From NCBI RefSeq assembly GCF_009720365.1, contig NZ_WBZD01000045.1, positions 60,454-124,453 of the forward strand: 64,000 bases of DNA, in the 5' to 3' direction. The notes beneath the pieces were generated by a model. It was given only the letters and a program-made list of their open reading frames with translations. It ran no database searches and was not told the origin of the DNA. How positions within the stretch are numbered: the first letter of the stretch is position 1; each line of letters opens with the position of its first letter. This DNA comes from Catellatospora paridis (GTDB taxonomy: Bacteria; Actinomycetota; Actinomycetes; Mycobacteriales; Micromonosporaceae). Position numbers and translations under genes: made by a program. Shown here piece after piece: positions 13,151 to 20,302 of the stretch.

Positions 13151-13164
13151 TTGAACACGTTCAA
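13151..13164. promoter_or_regulatory. Palindromic operator 2, TTGAACACGTTCAA
   Basis: Same 14-bp palindrome with one central change from operator 1; it ends 14 bp before the ATG of the small membrane protein. The centre-to-centre distance of 44 bp is about four helical turns, so both sites face the same side of the DNA. Confidence 0.75.
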
Positions 13165-13178
13165 ATCGGAGATGGGAC

Positions 13179-13628
13179 ATGGACCCGAAGCTGGCCGTGT
13201 ACCTGGCCTACGCGGCCGTCACCCTCGCGCTGACCCTCTGGGTCGGCCACACCCTGCAACGTCACGGACAGGCGTTCCTGCGCGACGTGCTGCCCACCGG
13301 GGAGCTCGCCGCCGCCGTCACGAAGTTCCTCGTGGTCGGCTTCTACCTGCTCAACCTCGGCTACATGGCGATCGCCATGAAGACCTACGACGAGGTGACC
13401 GGCCCCGTCGACGCGGTCGAGACGCTCGCCACCAAGATCGGCATCATCATGCTCGCGCTGGTGGTGGTGCACCTGGGCACCGTGCTGCTGCTCGGCCGGC
13501 TCCGCCGGCAGATGCAGACGACGGTGACCAGGGCGTACCCGGTGCCCGCAGCCGCGCTCACCCAGCAGGCGACGGACCGGCGACCGGCTGACCAGGCCGA
13601 CGCACGCCGCCTGACCCCGGCCGCGTGA
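13179..13628 (+). CDS. Small integral membrane protein
   Basis: 149 residues with three clear hydrophobic helices (about 5-22, 45-65 and 85-105) and a polar C-terminal tail of about 35 residues. GGAGATGGG precedes the ATG. No family recognised. It is divergent from paaN and directly upstream of the TetR gene, with operator 2 in its leader, so the three are probably co-regulated. Confidence 0.75.
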   Translation: MDPKLAVYLAYAAVTLALTLWVGHTLQRHGQAFLRDVLPTGELAAAVTKFLVVGFYLLNLGYMAIAMKTYDEVTGPVDAVETLATKIGIIMLALVVVHLGTVLLLGRLRRQMQTTVTRAYPVPAAALTQQATDRRPADQADARRLTPAA

Positions 13629-13649
13629 GTCGCCGCTAGCGTGGGCAGC

Positions 13650-14381
13650 GTGACGCACACCGACAACGGCTCGTCCCCCGCCGCCGAGCAGGCGGCCCGG
13701 GGACGGGCCGCTGACACGTCCCGGGGCGAGCAGACCCGCCAGGCGATCGTGGCCAGCGCGATCCGGCTGTTCGGCGAGGCCGGGTACGAGAAGACGACGA
13801 TGCGGGCGATCGCCGCCGACGCCGGGGTCTCGGTCGGCAACGCCTACTACTACTTCCCCGCCAAGGAGGCACTGGTCTCCGAGTTCTACCTGGAGTTGCA
13901 GCGCGAGCACCTGGCCCGGGTCGAGCCGATCCTCGGCAGCGGCACGTCCTTCGGCGACCGGCTGACCGCGATCCTGCGCGAGGGCATCGAGGTGTGGGCG
14001 CCGCACCACGCGTTCGCGGGCCGGTTCATCGGCATCGCGGCAGTGCCCGGCTCGCCGGTGAGCCCGTTCAGCGACGCGTCGAGCGAGGCCCGCGAGCTGG
14101 CCACCAGCATCTTCCACCGGCTGGTCGACAGCACCGAGACGAAGATGGACCCGCAGCTGCGGGCCCGGCTGCCACAGCTGCTGTGGCTGGCCCAGCTCGG
14201 GCTGGTCGTGTACTGGGTGCACGACACCACGCCCGGCCAGCGCCGCACCCGCGCGGTGGTGGACCTGGCCGTGCCCTACCTGGAGTACCTGGTCGGGGCA
14301 TCCCGCATGAAGATCTTCAAGCCGCTGACCACCCGCGGCCTGACCCTGCTGGAAGCCGTCTGGCCGCGCGCGGCCGGGTGA
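13650..14381 (+). CDS. TetR-family transcriptional regulator
   Basis: 243 residues. The N-terminal DNA-binding domain carries the TetR signature at about 40-75: AIRLFGEAGYEKTTMRAIAA and then VSVGNAYYYFPAKEAL. The C-terminal ligand domain is about 160 residues long and ends in a basic tail. GTG at 13650 is preferred because TAGCGT lies 7 nt upstream; a GTG at 13641 is in frame. It is the likely reader of the two TTGAAC palindromes and so would control paaN and the membrane protein (inference from position). Confidence 0.88.
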   Translation: MTHTDNGSSPAAEQAARGRAADTSRGEQTRQAIVASAIRLFGEAGYEKTTMRAIAADAGVSVGNAYYYFPAKEALVSEFYLELQREHLARVEPILGSGTSFGDRLTAILREGIEVWAPHHAFAGRFIGIAAVPGSPVSPFSDASSEARELATSIFHRLVDSTETKMDPQLRARLPQLLWLAQLGLVVYWVHDTTPGQRRTRAVVDLAVPYLEYLVGASRMKIFKPLTTRGLTLLEAVWPRAAG

Positions 14382-14387
14382 GGCCGC

Positions 14388-15185
14388 TCAGCACTTGCGG
14401 GGCTTGGCCCCGTCGATCAGTCGGACGTAGGCGTGCGAGACGTAGATGCCGTCGCCGACCCGGTTCCACAGGTCGGTCGTACGCACCGTCCCCTTGACCT
14501 TGTCGCCTTTGACCTGGCACCGGATCGGCACCTGGGCGTAATCGCCCGCGCCGCCGCGCAGGTCGGCCTTGACCTTCGGGGCCGAGCGCACGCGCAGCCA
14601 CTCGCCGCCGTCGGTGTCGACCACGCCCCGGTCGCCCTCGCCGGTCCACAGGAAGGTGACGTGGACCCAGTCGTTGTCGTCGAGGTCGAGGCCGTCCCAG
14701 AACGCGCCGTCGGCGATGTCGATGCCGGCCGGGTTGAGCACCTCGCGGCCGAACTCGTCCTCGCCGTCGTTGTGGTCATCCTGATACGCCGCCTGCGCCT
14801 GCGGCTTGCCGCGCGGCAGCTTCTCCCACATGTGCCGGTCGTCGGCCCAGTAGTCGTCCTTGGTGTTCCACGGGCCGACGTCCCACACCGGCAGGAACAC
14901 GCACCGGTCGTTGCCCTCGTGGCAGACCCGGACGCTCTTGTCGCCCTCGCCGCGGTCGGACAGCCCGCGCCAGGAGGGCAGCGCGGCGAACCAGTCGCGT
15001 TTGGTGATCTTGTGGCCGTTCGCGGTCTTCCAGCCGACCAGACCCTCCCGGGTCGCGAAGACCTTGGTGGTGAGCGTGCCGCCCGCGGGCGGCGCGAGCG
15101 CCACGGCGGGAGTGGTCAGCGCGGCCAGCGCCGCGGGCACGACGGTGAGGGAGGCGATCAGGGACACGAGCAATCGAGGCCTCAT
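14388..15185 (-). CDS. Secreted protein with C-terminal SH3-like region
   Basis: 265 residues beginning with a signal peptide (RPRLLVSLIASLTVVPAALA). The mature part has the aromatic/acidic segment DVGPWNTKDDYWADDRHMWE, reminiscent of exported peptidoglycan-associated proteins. Two cysteine pairs (VCHEGNDRC and the pair ending at the final Cys) suggest disulphides. The last about 85 residues (EWLRVRSAPKVKADL to the end) look like a bacterial SH3 domain. ATG at 15185 follows AGGGA at 4 nt. Ends 6 nt from the convergent TetR stop. Confidence 0.78.
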   Translation of the reverse strand: MRPRLLVSLIASLTVVPAALAALTTPAVALAPPAGGTLTTKVFATREGLVGWKTANGHKITKRDWFAALPSWRGLSDRGEGDKSVRVCHEGNDRCVFLPVWDVGPWNTKDDYWADDRHMWEKLPRGKPQAQAAYQDDHNDGEDEFGREVLNPAGIDIADGAFWDGLDLDDNDWVHVTFLWTGEGDRGVVDTDGGEWLRVRSAPKVKADLRGGAGDYAQVPIRCQVKGDKVKGTVRTTDLWNRVGDGIYVSHAYVRLIDGAKPRKC

Positions 15186-15259
15186 GTCCCTGATCAACGA
15201 TCACGACACCCGTCGGGTGCCGGGCGTACGGCCAGTCCGATTTAGGCAAATGGTCCGTT

Positions 15260-16309
15260 TTAGTTAGCCGACGCGGCGGGGCCGTCCTTCGCCAGGTCGA
15301 GCTGCCAGTTCTGGAAGGCGGCGACCTTGCGGAAGCCCATCTGCTCGTTGATCGAGATCATGAACCCGTTCGCCGCCGCGTTGAAGGTGTCCACCACCTC
15401 GACCTGCGGCATCTCGGCCCGGAAGAAGCGCAGGTTCTCCACCTTCACCAGCGCGCCGAGCCGGTGGCCGCGGTGGACCGGGTCCACGATGGTGATCTGC
15501 TGCCAGGCATGCCCGGGCGTCTCCTCGTCGGAGGAGATCGTGGTCCAGGCGACCAGGGCGCCGGTCTGCTCGTGTATCGCCCCGGTGTGGAACGTACGCC
15601 GCCTGCGCGCCGCGACCGCCTCCTCGAACCGGCGCAAGCGGCCCACGTCCGGCTTCTCCCCCTCGAGCGGCAGATCGCCCCTCGGCGCGTCGGTCATCAG
15701 CCGGGACTCCAGGTAGGCCACGCCCTCGGCCAGCTCCTCGGGGGCCGCGTCCCGCCAGCGCACCAGGCGGTAGCCGACAGCCTTGGCCTGCGCGGCGGAC
15801 TGCATGCCGGCCAGCACGTCCTCGTCGACCTCCGCCAGCGTCAGCCGTCGTTGCAGCTCCGGCAGCGTGTTCGTGAACCCGAACGCCGCCGCGAACGCGG
15901 CCGGGGCCTCGTCGGGCGCGGGCAGGTCCGGCATGGACAGCGAGCCGCTGGTCACCAGGACACTGCGGTCGTACTCGCGGGCGTACGCCAGCACCTCGCC
16001 GAACAGCGCCCGGCCCACGCCCCGCCGCCGGAACCGCGGCGCCACCTCGATCGTGAAGAAGAGGAGCTTCAGGTTCTCCTCCGTCATCCGGGACACCTCG
16101 AGCCGCCCCACGGGCTCGCCGTCCAGCCAGGCCAGCCGATGCTCCACGGCCCGCGCCGGAAACTCGTGTTCGAGCATCAACTCCGCCATCCGCCTGGTCC
16201 GCGGCGGAAGATACGGGAACTCGTACTCGCGAATCCGTTCCATCACCTCCACCCAGGCGTCGATGGAAGCGGGATCGTCAACGCTGACGGGGGCGATACG
16301 CAGACTCAT
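15260..16309 (-). CDS. Tandem GNAT-family N-acetyltransferase (mycothiol-synthase-like architecture)
   Basis: 349 residues with two acetyltransferase-fold domains. The first has FTIEVAPRFRRRGVGRALFGEVL and the second TIVDPVHRGHRLGALVKVEN, both with the acetyl-CoA R/Q-x-x-G-x-G/A loop. The two-domain layout is like MshD, but the sequence is not clearly that enzyme, so no symbol is given. ATG at 16309 is taken over upstream in-frame codons because homologous GNAT sequence begins right there. The stop lies 75 bp from the start of the secreted-protein gene. Confidence 0.8.
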   Translation of the reverse strand: MSLRIAPVSVDDPASIDAWVEVMERIREYEFPYLPPRTRRMAELMLEHEFPARAVEHRLAWLDGEPVGRLEVSRMTEENLKLLFFTIEVAPRFRRRGVGRALFGEVLAYAREYDRSVLVTSGSLSMPDLPAPDEAPAAFAAAFGFTNTLPELQRRLTLAEVDEDVLAGMQSAAQAKAVGYRLVRWRDAAPEELAEGVAYLESRLMTDAPRGDLPLEGEKPDVGRLRRFEEAVAARRRRTFHTGAIHEQTGALVAWTTISSDEETPGHAWQQITIVDPVHRGHRLGALVKVENLRFFRAEMPQVEVVDTFNAAANGFMISINEQMGFRKVAAFQNWQLDLAKDGPAASAN

Positions 16310-16370
16310 GCCCGCCAGCGTCCTCCGCCCCCTCCCCCACCGCACCCCGTTTTTCCCGAGCGTGACGAAG

Positions 16371-16400
16371 CGAGGCGCCCCTGCGGGCAGGGGCGCCTCG
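16371..16400 (-). terminator. Terminator hairpin of thrC
   Basis: A 13-bp perfect stem (CGAGGCGCCCCTG and complement) with loop CGGG, 12 bp after the thrC stop. Confidence 0.85.
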
Positions 16401-16412
16401 GTGGTTCAGGAG

Positions 16413-17693
16413 CTAGCCGAGCAGGCCCGCCTCGCGGGCGGCCTTCAGCGACGGCTTCACCCGGTACGTCGGGCCGACGAGTTCGGCCACCGCGTCCAGC
16501 GTCTTCAGGCCCTCGCCGGTGTTGAAGACGACCGTCTCCAGGTCAGGGTCCAGCTTGCCGGAGGCGACCAGCTTCGCGGTCACCGCGGTGGTCACCCCGC
16601 CCGCGGTCTCCGCGAAGACGCCGGTGGTACGCGCCAGCAGCCGGATCGCGTCGCGGATCTCGTCGTCGGAGGCGTAGTCCATCCAGCCGCCGGTGCGGCG
16701 CACCGCCTCCAGTGCGTACAGCCCGGCGGCCGGGTCGCCGATGTTCAGCGACTTCGCGATGCCGGTCGGCTTCACGGGGGTGATCACGTCGGTGCCGGCG
16801 TGCAGCGCGGTGGCGATCGGGTTGCAGCCCAGCGACTGCGCGCCGAACACCTTCCAGCCGCCCTCGGGCGCGACGGCCAGACCCGACGACACCAGCTCCT
16901 CGAACGCCTTGTCAATCTTGGTGAGCAGCTCGCCGGAGGCCATCGGGATGACCACCTGCGCCGGGATGCGCCAGCCGAGCTGCTCGGCGACCTCGTATCC
17001 CAGCGTCTTGGAGCCCTCGGCGTAGAACGGGCGCACGTTCACGTTGACGAACGCGGTGTCCTCGAACTCGTCGGTCTCCACCAGCTCCGAGCACAGCCGG
17101 TTGACGTCGTCGTACGAGCCCTCGATGGCGACCAGGTCACCGCCGTACACCGCGGTGGTGATGATCTTGCCCGACTCCAGGTCGTGCGGGACGAACACGA
17201 TGGAGGGCACGCCCGCGCGGGCGGCGTGCGCGGCGACCGAGTTGGCCAGGTTGCCGGTGGACGCGCAGGCGTAGCGGGTGAAGCCGAGCGCCTTCGCGGC
17301 GGTCAGCGCCACCGACACGACGCGGTCCTTGAACGAGTGCGTCGGGTTGGCCGAGTCGTCCTTCACCCACAGCGGGGCCCGCAGGCCGATCTCGGCGGCG
17401 AGCGCGTCGGCGCGTACCAGCGGGGTCAGGCCCGGGTTGAGGGTCACCCGGTCGGCGGCGTGCTGGCCGACGGGCAGCAGGCCCGCGTAGCGCCAGATGT
17501 TCTGCGGTCCCGCCTCGATCTGCGCGCGCGTCACCTTCGCCAGGGAGTCCGCGTCGTACCAGACCTCGAGCGGGCCGAAACACTCGTAACAGGCGTGCTG
17601 GGCGGCGAGCGGAAAGCGGGCGCCACAGCCGCGACACTCCAGGCCGCGAGCGGGGGAATCGACACCGAGGGGCGCGATGACGGCAGACGTCAT
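16413..17693 (-). CDS. thrC: Threonine synthase
   Basis: PLP enzyme converting O-phospho-L-homoserine to L-threonine. 426 residues. A zinc-ribbon-like CxxC...CxxC pair stands near residues 20-40 (CRGCGARF, ACYECFGPL). The PLP lysine is Lys122 in THSFKDRVVS. The substrate/cofactor segment ASTGNLANSVAAHAARAG follows. The usual ribosome-binding site GAGAGGAAA precedes the ATG at 17693. A SAM-binding riboswitch occupies the leader, so threonine synthesis is tied to the methionine/SAM level, the other branch from homoserine. Confidence 0.97.
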   Translation of the reverse strand: MTSAVIAPLGVDSPARGLECRGCGARFPLAAQHACYECFGPLEVWYDADSLAKVTRAQIEAGPQNIWRYAGLLPVGQHAADRVTLNPGLTPLVRADALAAEIGLRAPLWVKDDSANPTHSFKDRVVSVALTAAKALGFTRYACASTGNLANSVAAHAARAGVPSIVFVPHDLESGKIITTAVYGGDLVAIEGSYDDVNRLCSELVETDEFEDTAFVNVNVRPFYAEGSKTLGYEVAEQLGWRIPAQVVIPMASGELLTKIDKAFEELVSSGLAVAPEGGWKVFGAQSLGCNPIATALHAGTDVITPVKPTGIAKSLNIGDPAAGLYALEAVRRTGGWMDYASDDEIRDAIRLLARTTGVFAETAGGVTTAVTAKLVASGKLDPDLETVVFNTGEGLKTLDAVAELVGPTYRVKPSLKAAREAGLLG

Positions 17694-17705
17694 GAGATGT
17701 TTCCT

Positions 17706-17815
17706 CTCATCTTCCCGGCGTCACCGATCTGGCCCGCCGGACGGAGTTGGCACCTGCCATCGATGGTGGTTGCCGGAGCGTCGTCGGGCCGTGTCCCTCA
17801 GCTCCTCTGGATGAG
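17706..17815 (-). promoter_or_regulatory. S-box (SAM) riboswitch controlling thrC
   Basis: Read on the minus strand, the leader contains the conserved S-box blocks in order: AGAGGAGCTGAGGGA, GGCCC, CCGGCAACC, GGTGCCAACTCC, and a closing GGAAGATGAG. Helix P1 is CTCATC (17815-17810) with GATGAG (17711-17706). The 3' arm of P1 lies directly against the thrC ribosome-binding site. No intrinsic terminator with a U-run lies between it and the ATG, so control is probably of translation. The aptamer class (SAM-I rather than SAM-IV) is judged by eye. Confidence 0.88.
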
Positions 17816-17916
17816 GTATTCAGTTGTGCTTTGCAGTTAATCAGAACCGCGATCGCCGTTTCCAGCGTTCCCAGCGGATGAGATGCAGACCTCACCCGTC
17901 ACAGCGGCGGAAACCG

Positions 17917-17952
17917 GCAGGCCGCGACGGTGGGGAGACCGTCGCGGCCTGC
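17917..17952 (-). terminator. Terminator hairpin after the secreted helical protein gene
   Basis: A 14-bp perfect stem (GCAGGCCGCGACGG and complement), 57 bp after the stop at 18009. It separates that gene from the thrC riboswitch leader downstream. Confidence 0.8.
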
Positions 17953-18008
17953 GGGCGTATGGCGAGCTGAGCTGCGCCTTTGTCTCGCCGGGAGGCGCTC
18001 CTTCTTCG

Positions 18009-18746
18009 TCAGGGCTTGAGGAGGTCGCGGACGGCCTTGGCGTCGGTCGTGGCGGCGCGCAGGTGGGTGCGGGCGGTGCGGGCGTCGGTGCGGGCGGCGG
18101 TGGTCTTGGCCTTGATCGCCGTGGCGTCGGGGCCGGGCGGGACGGCCAGCAGGTCGTCGACCAGGCCGGACAGGGCGGACTCCATCGCGTCGAGCGCGGA
18201 CTTCATATGCGCCAGCTTGGCCTCGGCGTCGCCGACGTCCTTGCCTGCGGACTCGGCCGCCGTGACGGCCTCGGCGAGCTTGCCGTGCAGGGTGCGCAGG
18301 CGGGTCAGCGCCGCGGACTCCACGTCGGCCGCCAGCGTCAGGTGGACCTGGGGACGGACCAGCAGATACACCCGGTAGTCCTCGACCATGCTGCGGGTGT
18401 CGGCCCGGACCGCCTCGAGCGTCGTCTCGGCCGCGACCTTGGCACGCAGCTCGGTGAGGCCGGCGATGTCGGCGTCGAGGGTCTTCTGCAGCGCGGCCTG
18501 GTGGGCGTCGGTCAGGCGCGCCGCGTTGCGGATCGCCACGCCCTCGGCACGCAGCATGGCGAGCCGGCCGTCGATGCGTACGGTGGTCAGCTTCTTGGCG
18601 TTGGCCAGGTTCGCGGCCTGGTCGGCCGCCTGCACGGCGACCCCGGCGACGGGAGCCGCGGCCTGCGCGGGCACCCCGGTGGCGGAGGCGAGCGCGGCGG
18701 CGGTCAGGGTGGTGGCGGCGAACAGCAGGCCACGGCGGATCAGCAT
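18009..18746 (-). CDS. Secreted alpha-helical protein of unknown function
   Basis: 245 residues. A signal peptide (about 1-32, ending VPAQAAAP) is followed by an almost wholly helical, Ala/Leu/Lys/Asp-rich mature chain with heptad-like stretches and no cysteine. Such sequences often form coiled-coil bundles at the cell surface. ATG at 18746 is preceded by GAGGA 6 nt away, within the end of the upstream lipoprotein gene; the two are separated by 1 nt and form an operon. No family recognised. Confidence 0.75.
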   Translation of the reverse strand: MLIRRGLLFAATTLTAAALASATGVPAQAAAPVAGVAVQAADQAANLANAKKLTTVRIDGRLAMLRAEGVAIRNAARLTDAHQAALQKTLDADIAGLTELRAKVAAETTLEAVRADTRSMVEDYRVYLLVRPQVHLTLAADVESAALTRLRTLHGKLAEAVTAAESAGKDVGDAEAKLAHMKSALDAMESALSGLVDDLLAVPPGPDATAIKAKTTAARTDARTARTHLRAATTDAKAVRDLLKP

Positions 18747-18747
18747 G

Positions 18748-19035
18748 TCAGTCCTCATCGTTCGGGCTCTCCTCTGCCTTCTTCAGCTGCCCGTCCAGTT
18801 CCGCCAGCAGCTTGTCGAGTTCCACGAGGTCCTTGTCCGCCTGGCTCACCGCGGCGGCCGCGTCCACGGGAGCGGTGGTCTTCGGCGCGGCCTCGGGGCT
18901 GTTCGTGGTGGTGGCCACGGTGCTCCCGGCGTCCGGCCCGGCCGGCTGCGACGCATCCGGGTCGCCCCCGCGGCACGCAGTCAGCGCGACACCTAACGCC
19001 ACGGCAAGCGCCGTCATGGCAATGGCACGTCTCAT
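18748..19035 (-). CDS. Small lipoprotein
   Basis: 95 residues. The signal peptide ends in a lipobox (ALTAC, Cys about residue 21), so the protein is predicted to be lipid-anchored outside the membrane. A Thr/Pro/Ala-rich linker then leads to an acidic helical tail (ADKDLVELDKLLAELDGQLK). ATG at 19035 is chosen; an in-frame GTG lies at 19053. It precedes the secreted helical protein by 1 nt; a surface complex is possible (inference). Confidence 0.75.
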   Translation of the reverse strand: MRRAIAMTALAVALGVALTACRGGDPDASQPAGPDAGSTVATTTNSPEAAPKTTAPVDAAAAVSQADKDLVELDKLLAELDGQLKKAEESPNDED

Positions 19036-19117
19036 GAACGGCACTCTGCCCACCCCGCGTCAGCCCGGCGCACGCCGCAATGTAAGCGCCACGTCAGGAT
19101 CCCCACCCGCCCAGAAA

Positions 19118-19182
19118 TAGACGCTGGCCTATCTGGATGAGAATTCGGCGATCGGACTCATCCAGATAGGCCAGCGTCAATG
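19118..19182. repeat. Palindromic repeat family A, copy 1 (22-bp stem)
   Basis: GACGCTGGCCTATC... is perfectly repeated in inverse over 22 bp around a 15-nt loop. It lies beyond the stop of the minus-strand ABC permease gene (19208) and is probably its terminator. Related copies are at 37443 and 46246. Confidence 0.85.
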
Positions 19183-19207
19183 ACAAACGGGGCCGCGCGG
19201 CGCACCC

Positions 19208-20104
19208 TCAGGAGACGACGTCCTTGCGGGAGAACCGGTAGAAGGCCAAGGCGCAGAACGCGGTGAAGTAGCAGACCGCGGAGATGGTGCCCTTGATGAT
19301 GTCGTCGAACTGCATCGGTGTTGTCAGCAGGCCCAGATAGGCCTGGGCGAAGTGCGTCGGCAGGAAGTTGCGCAGCTCGCCCAGCGCCGTGATCTGATCC
19401 AGGATCGAGGACACGATGTACAGCAGCACCGCGCCGCCGACCGCGCCGAGCGGGGCGTCGGTGAGCACCGACAGCAGGAACGCCAGCCCCGCCACGACCA
19501 GCATGTTGATGCCGAGGAAGCCGGCGGTGGCCAGCAGGCGCAGCAGGCCCTCCCCCGGCGGGATCTCCGCGGCGATGCCCGACTGCAGCGGATGCCAGCC
19601 GTAGCGCACCGTGCCCAGCAGCAGCGCGGTGCCGAGCAGGGCCAGCACCGCCAGCGCCGAGTAGCTCAGCGCGACCGCCAGCTTGACGCCGAGCAGGCGC
19701 GCCCGCGGCACCGGCACCGCCAGCAGGTAGCGCAGGCTGCCCCAGCTCGCCTCGGCGGCGACCGTGTCACCGTGGAACAGCGCCACCACCACGACCAGCA
19801 GGAAGCTCGCCGAGACGAACAGCGCGAACATCGCGAAGTTCAGCCCGCCGGAGATCGCGGCGTCGGACAGCTGGGAGAACTGGCCCCGACCGGAGCGGCC
19901 GTCGTCGTCGCTGCCGCCCAGCTCGAACGCGATCAGGAGGATGACCGGCAGCACCACCATGAAACCCAGGGCGAGCTGGGTGCGCTTGCGCCGCCACTGC
20001 CGGGCGAACTCGGTGGCATAGGTCAGCGTGCGGCCCGCGCGGTATCCCTCCGCCGCCCCGTCGGCCTGCGCCGCAGCCCGTCCCGTCTTCAGTTCCACGC
20101 TCAT
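19208..20104 (-). CDS. ABC-2 type transporter permease
   Basis: 298 residues. About 45 polar residues precede six hydrophobic segments, with a periplasm-facing acidic/Gly loop (GGSDDDGRSGRG) after the first, the usual ABC-2 exporter permease plan. The ATPase partner is the hydrolase-ATPase fusion upstream. Its ATG overlaps the TGA of the third micro-ORF as ATGA, and the GAGGAGAAGG ribosome site is supplied by that micro-ORF. The cargo is unknown. Confidence 0.85.
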   Translation of the reverse strand: MSVELKTGRAAAQADGAAEGYRAGRTLTYATEFARQWRRKRTQLALGFMVVLPVILLIAFELGGSDDDGRSGRGQFSQLSDAAISGGLNFAMFALFVSASFLLVVVVALFHGDTVAAEASWGSLRYLLAVPVPRARLLGVKLAVALSYSALAVLALLGTALLLGTVRYGWHPLQSGIAAEIPPGEGLLRLLATAGFLGINMLVVAGLAFLLSVLTDAPLGAVGGAVLLYIVSSILDQITALGELRNFLPTHFAQAYLGLLTTPMQFDDIIKGTISAVCYFTAFCALAFYRFSRKDVVS

Positions 20105-20172
20105 GCCTTCTCCTCGCTGCGCTCGTCGGCGGCATGACCAGGCCCGCTGATTCGCTCGCGCTGCTCACTCAT
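20101..20172 (-). CDS. Micro-ORF 3 of tandem array (23 codons), ends HAADERSEEKA
   Basis: Starts MSEQRERISG and ends HAADERSEEKA; its TGA overlaps the permease ATG. Its ATG overlaps the stop of micro-ORF 2. The last codons form a strong ribosome site, GAGGAGAAGGC. It is near-identical in nucleotide sequence to micro-ORF 2 and to copies at 24778 and 28798. It could be a translated coupling peptide or a non-functional repeat that carries ribosome sites. Confidence 0.6.
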   Translation of the reverse strand: MSEQRERISGPGHAADERSEEKA

Positions 20173-20240
20173 GCCTTCTCCTCGCTGCGCTCGTCGGCGG
20201 CATGTCCGAACCTGCTGATTCGCTCGCTGCGCTCGGTCAT
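20169..20240 (-). CDS. Micro-ORF 2 of tandem array (23 codons)
   Basis: Starts MTERSERISRFG and ends HAADERSEEKA. ATGA overlaps join it to micro-ORF 1 upstream and micro-ORF 3 downstream. Highly charged (Arg/Glu), with no hydrophobic segment. Confidence 0.6.
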   Translation of the reverse strand: MTERSERISRFGHAADERSEEKA

Positions 20241-20302
20241 GCCTTCTCCTCGCTGTGCACGTCGACGGCAGGGGTCTCCGGCTTGCCGAGTCGCTCGCTC
20301 AT
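20237..20302 (-). CDS. Micro-ORF 1 of tandem array (21 codons, divergent)
   Basis: Starts MSERLGKPETPAV and ends HSEEKA, a diverged member of the same family. Its ATG overlaps the TGA of the hydrolase-ATPase gene as ATGA, and its TGA overlaps the ATG of micro-ORF 2. The conserved head (MSER) and tail (SEEKA) are kept while the middle has changed. Confidence 0.55.
   Translation of the reverse strand: MSERLGKPETPAVDVHSEEKA

Noticed and set aside
16413..17693. Cysteate synthase or another PLP lyase instead of threonine synthase
   Set aside because: The zinc-ribbon N-terminus, THSFKDR lysine motif and SAM-responsive leader fit ThrC best.
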